Positions 33,390 through 37,588 of a DNA stretch of 37,588 bases are shown here, piece by piece. The DNA is from GCA-2683825 sp965662355 (lineage in GTDB: Bacteria; Planctomycetota; UBA1135; GCA-002686595): assembly GCA_965662355.1 (NCBI GenBank), contig CBFIHP010000035.1:1-37588 (forward strand). The letters are read 5' to 3'. A program made the position numbers and the translations under genes. Positions within the stretch are counted from its first letter, which is position 1. Each line of letters starts with the position of its first letter. The notes beneath the pieces were generated by a model, which saw nothing but the letters and a program-made list of their open reading frames with translations, was not told the origin of the DNA and ran no database searches.

Positions 33390-34712
33390 TCAGAGCTCGC
33401 TCAAGCGCCCCGTGCTGTCTCCGAGGTTTTCCACCGACGCGCCCATGCGCTCCAGGAGCGAGAGGTAGAGATTCGTGGCCGGTGTCTCCTCGGGGTAGAG
33501 CCGATGCACGCCCGGATGGAGCGACCCCCCGCCGCGCCCGGCGAGCAGGATCGGTAGATCCGCGTGGTCGTGGCGGTTGCCGTCGCTGATACCGCTGCCG
33601 TAGACGACCATCGAGGCGTCCAGCAACGACCTGCTCTCGCCCGTGTCCGCGGCGATGTCGGGCGTTTCGTGCAGCCGTTGCAGCAGGTGGGCCAGCTGGA
33701 CGGAGTGCCAGTGGTTGATGCGGCGTATCTTCTCGATCTTGGCCGCGTCGCTGCCGTGATGCGAGAGTGTGTGATGTCCCTCGGGAATTTCGAGGAAGGG
33801 ATAGCTGCGATTGCTGCCCTCGTCGGCGTGCATGAAGGTGATCACCCGCGTCGCGTCGGCGGCCAGGGCGAGCACGATCAGCTCGTTGAAGAGGCGGATG
33901 TGCTCGCCGTAATCGGCCGGCCTGGCCTCGGGGCGTTGGTCGCCGGCGATTTCCTCCGTCGCGTCGGTCGCGGTTTCGCTGCGTTCGATCCGTCGCTCGA
34001 TCTCGCGCACGCAGGAGAGGTACTCGTCGACACGCTGCTGATCTCCGACGCCGAGCTTGGCCCGCAACGCGCGCGCGTCCTCGCGGACGAGATCCAGGAC
34101 GCTCTGACGACGCGCTCTCTCCGCGGGCGTGCCGCTGCTGGGTGGACGAAAGAGGCGATCGAAGACCGCGCGCGGGCGGGTTTCCTTGGACAGCGGCGTC
34201 GTCGCGTTGGCCCAGGCGATGCTGCTCGAGTAGACGCACGCATAACCCGAATCGCATTGCCCCGAACGCCGGCCGCCCTCGCAGCCGATCTCGAGCGAGC
34301 GCAAACGTGTCTCCCCTCCGATCGTTCTGGCGGCAACTTGATCCGCGGATTCGCCGACGTAGATGCGATCGCCGGGCGACTTGTAGGGCTGAGCACCGGT
34401 CAGAAACGCCGCGGAGGCACGCGCGTGGTCGCCCGGGCCGTCACCGTTCGCACGCGCCTTGTCGTGCGTCAGCCCCGAGAGGATCTGAATCTCCGTGCTC
34501 AGCGACGCGAGCGGTTGCAGGGTCGCTGGCAGCGTCGACAACGGTCCCGCTTCCCCCAGGTGCCAGTCGGGCATGAAGATGCCGTTCGGAACGTAGACGA
34601 AGACCAGCCGCCGGCGCGCCGGTCGGGTCGCCAGGGCGAAGCCCTCGAGGCCGGGCAGCGCCAGCATGGCTCCGCAGCCGCGCAGGAAGCCCCGTCGCTG
34701 CAGGAAGCTCAT
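33390..34712 (-). CDS. DUF1552 (HXXSHH) exported protein
   Basis: A 440-residue protein beginning MSFLQRRGFLRGCGAMLALP, a Tat-type signal (RRGFL). The body matches the DUF1552 family: FVYVPNGIFMPDW, LSGLTHDKARANGDGPGDHA, RSLEIGCEGG, and the naming H-x-x-S-H-H motif as HHTLSHHG. The family is related to DUF1501/sulfatase-like alkaline-phosphatase folds but has no proven reaction. It is almost always encoded beside a PSCyt1/DUF1592-type cytochrome-like protein. That is so here: its ATG overlaps that gene's stop by four bases (34709-34712). A shared role in periplasmic oxidation or polymer breakdown is often proposed but unproven. Confidence 0.92.
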   Translation of the reverse strand: MSFLQRRGFLRGCGAMLALPGLEGFALATRPARRRLVFVYVPNGIFMPDWHLGEAGPLSTLPATLQPLASLSTEIQILSGLTHDKARANGDGPGDHARASAAFLTGAQPYKSPGDRIYVGESADQVAARTIGGETRLRSLEIGCEGGRRSGQCDSGYACVYSSSIAWANATTPLSKETRPRAVFDRLFRPPSSGTPAERARRQSVLDLVREDARALRAKLGVGDQQRVDEYLSCVREIERRIERSETATDATEEIAGDQRPEARPADYGEHIRLFNELIVLALAADATRVITFMHADEGSNRSYPFLEIPEGHHTLSHHGSDAAKIEKIRRINHWHSVQLAHLLQRLHETPDIAADTGESRSLLDASMVVYGSGISDGNRHDHADLPILLAGRGGGSLHPGVHRLYPEETPATNLYLSLLERMGASVENLGDSTGRLSEL

Positions 34713-36925
34713 CGTGTCGCTCCTGCCCCGCTGGTTGCAACGGTTCCCAGCGGGGAGGTGAAAGCTGCACTCGTGACGACGGCGAGCAAGAGCTGGCTGA
34801 GCGTCGGAGAATCCAGTGCCTGAACGCGTGTCACGAGTTCACTCTTCTCCTCGCGTTCAAGCCCGCGGCCGAGCCCGTAGATCGCAAGGCTCGTGGCCAA
34901 CGCGCACGACAAAGCCGTGTTCCCGGCCAGCTGCACGCGCAGTGCCGCGGGCCCGTTGAACTCGGTGCCGTCCGTCAAGGCCCCGCGCGTGTCGAGCGCA
35001 GAGCCTCCGTCGCTGTCGCGCCAGGCACCGACCGCGTCGTAGTTCTCGAGCCCGAACCCGAGGGCATCCATGGGTGCGTGACAGACGGTGCAGCTGGCAT
35101 CCGTGCGGTGGCGTTCGAGCCGTTCCCGCAGCGTCAACTCATGCCCCGTGGCGGAGGCAGCGGCCAGAGCACCGACGCCCGGAGGCGGCGGCGGCGGCGG
35201 CGTGCCCAGGACGACCTCCAGCAACCACTTGCCCCGCAGGACAGGCGACGTGCGCGTGGGGTTGCTGGTCGCGGTCAGAATGCCGGCCTGTCCCAGGAGG
35301 CCTCCGCGCTGTCCGCGCAGCGCGTCCGGCACACGGATGCGGCGCAGGTGGGTGCCCTGCACGCCGGGCATACCGTAGTGCTTGGCCAGGGCCGCATTGA
35401 CGAAAGTGAAATCGGCGTCGAGCAGCTCGCTGACCGGCCTGTCTTCGCGCAGGATGGCCTCGAAGAAGAGCTCGCTCTCCCTGCGCATGTCCAGCAGGAG
35501 CTGCGCATCGACCTCGGGGAAGCGCCGGGGATCCGGAGCATGTTCGTCGAGGCGCTCGAGCTGAAGCCATTGGGGCGCGAACCTGCGCGCCAAGGCACTC
35601 GCGCGCGGATCGCGCAACATGCGTCGCAGCTCGTCTTCCAACCGCTCCTCGAGCCGACCCGCTTCCGCGAGATCGAGCAAGCGTTCGTCGGGCGTGCTGC
35701 TCCAGAGAAGAAAGGAGAGCTGCGAGGCCAAAGCCCAGTCGGAGCCGTAGAGACCTTCGCCGCGCAACAGAAAGTTGGGCGAAGCGAGCAGCGCCACCAG
35801 GGCCGAGCGCACGCGGTGGTCCCAATCCTCCCCGACGGCACTCAGGGCCAGCAGACGTTCGATCTCCACATCCGCAGCAGGCCGCCGCCACGTGAGACGG
35901 GCGAGCGCGTGCAGCGCCTCGCGCGCAGCGGGGTAACGCTCTTCCAGCTGCTTCTGAAATGCCGTCGGCCCCGGCGTCCCGAGGGGACCGACGACCTCGA
36001 TCTCGCGCACCCACAGGTTGCGATCACGATCCATCGGATCGGCCGCCTCGGGCGCGAAGTAGTCGTTGATGAAGGCCGCCGCAAAGGTGTGCTCGCCTTT
36101 CAGAAGCGTGAGTTCCAGCTCGAACGTTTCGGGCGCGGGAGCGACGTTCTCCACCTTGAACTGCTCGAGCGCTTTGCCGTCCAGGGAAACGCGCATGCGC
36201 GCCGGCTCACCTCCCGCTTGCTGGGCGGTGGCCACCACCCGAAGGCGATACTCCCCGGTCCTTTGAACCGCGATGCGCGCGATGACGCGTGCGTTGGTCG
36301 ACAACACACGAAAGCCTTCGTGCAGCCCGATCGTACTGGAAGCTTCGAGCTTGGCCGCCGAACGTGTGATGCGCGCCGGTCGATGGCGCCCCGGATTCGT
36401 CACGACGAGATCCGCCACCCTCTCGGCGGTATCGAAGAAGGCCTCGAAGAGAGCGGGCGAAAGCGACTGCACGCCCGCACTGGTGTCGAAGCCGTGCCCG
36501 ACACTCTCGGGAGGAAACAGCTCTTCGGTCGCTAGGGCGACGCCGAAGAGATCCAGCACGGTGTTGCGATACTCCGCGCGATTCAAACGTCGCAGATGGA
36601 CCGGATCCGGGTCGTGTCGCGTTTCAGGCGCGAAGTTCGCCTCGACCCAGTCCAGGAGACGGTCCGCCTCATCCGTCGATAGCGCGCCGACGATCGGCGG
36701 AGGCATCTCGTCCGCCTCGACGCGCTCGCGAACACGTGCAAAGACCTCGGGCGCCTCCAAGGCCTCCGCGCGCGTGCGAAAGCGCGACAGATCGAGGTCG
36801 GCCTCGGGCTCGTCGCCTCCGTGGCACTCCACGCAGTTGGCCTCGAGAACCGGCCGCACCTGTTCGACGAACTCGTCGGGCATCTCCGCCATGGCAGTCA
36901 GATGAAGAAGCACGGCGGCGATCAT
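34709..36925 (-). CDS. PSCyt1/DUF1587/1595/1592/1588/1585 cytochrome-like protein
   Basis: A 738-residue exported protein with a short signal (MIAAVLLHLTAMA). Residues about 17-95 are a planctomycete cytochrome c module with NCVECH at 31-36. The series of uncharacterised domains follows: DUF1587 (LRRLNRAEYRNTVLDLFGV), a beta-rich carbohydrate-binding-like insert at about 190-300, DUF1595 and DUF1592 to about 490, DUF1588 (DADFTFVNAALAKHYGMPG, TSPVLRGKWLLEVVLG) and DUF1585 near the end (DTRGALTDGTEFNGPAALR). A second haem motif, SCTVCH, lies near 610. So the protein probably binds two haems c and acts in the periplasm with the DUF1552 partner encoded next. No Shine-Dalgarno precedes the ATG at 36925; TACAAT lies about 10 bases upstream. 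Confidence 0.92.
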   Translation of the reverse strand: MIAAVLLHLTAMAEMPDEFVEQVRPVLEANCVECHGGDEPEADLDLSRFRTRAEALEAPEVFARVRERVEADEMPPPIVGALSTDEADRLLDWVEANFAPETRHDPDPVHLRRLNRAEYRNTVLDLFGVALATEELFPPESVGHGFDTSAGVQSLSPALFEAFFDTAERVADLVVTNPGRHRPARITRSAAKLEASSTIGLHEGFRVLSTNARVIARIAVQRTGEYRLRVVATAQQAGGEPARMRVSLDGKALEQFKVENVAPAPETFELELTLLKGEHTFAAAFINDYFAPEAADPMDRDRNLWVREIEVVGPLGTPGPTAFQKQLEERYPAAREALHALARLTWRRPAADVEIERLLALSAVGEDWDHRVRSALVALLASPNFLLRGEGLYGSDWALASQLSFLLWSSTPDERLLDLAEAGRLEERLEDELRRMLRDPRASALARRFAPQWLQLERLDEHAPDPRRFPEVDAQLLLDMRRESELFFEAILREDRPVSELLDADFTFVNAALAKHYGMPGVQGTHLRRIRVPDALRGQRGGLLGQAGILTATSNPTRTSPVLRGKWLLEVVLGTPPPPPPPGVGALAAASATGHELTLRERLERHRTDASCTVCHAPMDALGFGLENYDAVGAWRDSDGGSALDTRGALTDGTEFNGPAALRVQLAGNTALSCALATSLAIYGLGRGLEREEKSELVTRVQALDSPTLSQLLLAVVTSAAFTSPLGTVATSGAGATR

Positions 36926-37211
36926 GGCGCTGCGATTGTAGCAGGCGCATTCGAGGAGCCCCAGACAGGGCGGTGGCCGAGCGGCAAGGCTTCAGGAGTC
37001 GAGTGCGGCGACAGTTGCCGCGGCAGCCGTCTTGTGCTGCAGTTCGGCAACGCTGACTAAAAGCAGCAGGTCCCTTTCCTACGGAAACGACGCTGTTTTC
37101 ACATCCGCGGAAGGTGTCTCAGCGTCCTGCTTGGCGTCGCAGCATGAACGGGAGGAGACACCAGTGGACGCCCATGCCTCTTCTCGGCATCCTGAGCGCT
37201 CCCAACACCAA

Positions 37212-37299
37212 GGAGGCGTGGCAGAGCGGCCGAATGCAGCGGTTTTGAAAACCGCCGTGGCGAAAGCCACCAGGGGTTCGAATCCTCTCGCCTCCGCCA
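37212..37299 (+). tRNA. tRNA-Ser (anticodon UGA)
   Basis: Acceptor arm GGAGGCG pairs with CGCCTCC; G discriminator and encoded CCA at 37296-37299. The anticodon stem GCGGT/ACCGC encloses TTTGAAA with anticodon TGA. A long variable arm (GTGGC/GCCAC) and GGTTCGAATCC T-arm fit a class II serine tRNA. 88 bases including CCA. Confidence 0.96.
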
Positions 37300-37519
37300 A
37301 TTACGAAGAGCAGCAGAGCGTCGCAACAGCTTGCAATAGAGTCACTTGTGAAAAGCGAAGCTCTTCGTCCGTTGGTCTCACTCGCCCGACGCCGTTTGAG
37401 TGCTACGCGTGTGCCTCCACGGGAATTATCTCTAGCGCTCCAGGAGGATATGGAGGGCTGAAGGTCGCCACCGCACGAGCGGGGAACGTTTCGACCTGAC
37501 CGACCGACTGCATCCCCAT

Positions 37520-37536
37520 GGCGTTGGTGCAGGAAT
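37520..37536 (+). repeat. Repeat A, isolated left end
   Basis: GGCGTTGGTGCAGGAATC differs from the full-element end by one base (CAGG for CATG). The following bases do not match the element interior. It lies about 220 bases after the tRNA; the rest of 37300-37588 shows nothing recognisable. Confidence 0.45.
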
Positions 37537-37588
37537 CCCTGGGCTGACAACGCTTGGAAGGCCTCTCGGAGCCATTTCCCGTCCGGGG

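Noticed and set aside
36969..37030. GGTGGCCGAGCGGCAAGGC resembles the D-arm of a tRNA-Ser or tRNA-Leu
   Set aside because: No matching acceptor stem, anticodon stem or T-arm follows at the right distances; at most a remnant.
37119..37550. Long minus-strand reading frame across the tRNA gene
   Set aside because: The stretch around GGGERIRTPGGFRHGGF is the usual false translation of a serine tRNA; the tRNA explains it.
1..37588. CRISPR arrays, integrase/att sites, phage genes, rRNA
   Set aside because: Looked for on both strands; no regularly spaced repeats, no intact recombinase and no rRNA-like sequence were seen.

Overview
The window is a high-GC bacterial chromosome segment that most resembles a deep-branching planctomycete, close in style to marine Planctomycetota rich in secreted repeat proteins. 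This assignment is an inference from several features seen together. They are a TIGR02999-type ECF sigma factor overlapping a Pkn-type Ser/Thr kinase, a DUF1552 + PSCyt1/DUF1587/1595/1592/1588/1585 pair, an FG-GAP/ASPIC-UnbV + TPR pair, HAF-repeat, FG-GAP and WD40-like secreted proteins, and an HTTM protein. Acidobacteria, Verrucomicrobia and Myxococcota share some of these families, so the phylum call is moderate.

Layout. 1-203: tail of a dispersed repeat. 203-3193 (-): large secreted WD40-like protein. 3280-4172: two decayed transposase ends. 4300-5757 (-): HATPase-like + GNAT fusion. 6363-10827 (+): signalling cluster of a HAF-repeat secreted protein, an ECF sigma factor and a Ser/Thr kinase with a C-terminal formylglycine-generating-enzyme-like domain; the kinase reading frame is broken by a one-base shift between its Gly loop and catalytic Lys. 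11361-12896 (+): FG-GAP propeller protein. 13070-14239 (-): Cys/Met-metabolism PLP enzyme. 14848-16626 (+): secreted LamG protein. 17087-20476 (+): 1129-residue propeller/di-haem/TSP3 protein. 20660-21370 (-): HAD phosphatase. 21837-24179 (+): an ECF sigma factor fused through one membrane helix to several carboxypeptidase-regulatory-like domains, followed by a decayed fragment. 24563-25462 (-): cohesin-like secreted protein. 25770-27469 (-): HTTM cluster. 27771-31146 (-): TPR + FG-GAP/UnbV operon headed by a truncated UnbV fragment. 31494-33362 (+): sialidase. 33390-36925 (-): DUF1552 + cytochrome-like PSCyt1/DUF1592 operon. 37212-37299 (+): tRNA-Ser(UGA).

The stretches between genes are not empty. 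A family of about 110-bp elements with 16-17 bp terminal inverted repeats (repeat A) occurs three times in full and three times in part. A 45-52 bp repeat (B) occurs four times, twice directly beside A. Two further repeats (C, D) occur twice each. Several copies sit next to transposase remnants or a truncated gene, so these elements probably take part in local rearrangement.

The cargo is dominated by exported beta-propeller, LamG, Ig-like and haem-binding proteins plus two unusual sigma-factor signalling units. This suggests a cell that invests in surface binding and breakdown of extracellular polymers (sialidase, LamG, cohesin-like) under the control of cell-surface signalling. The most novel-looking item is the membrane-tethered sigma factor at 21837-24179. 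Next come the A/B repeat family and the HATPase-GNAT fusion.
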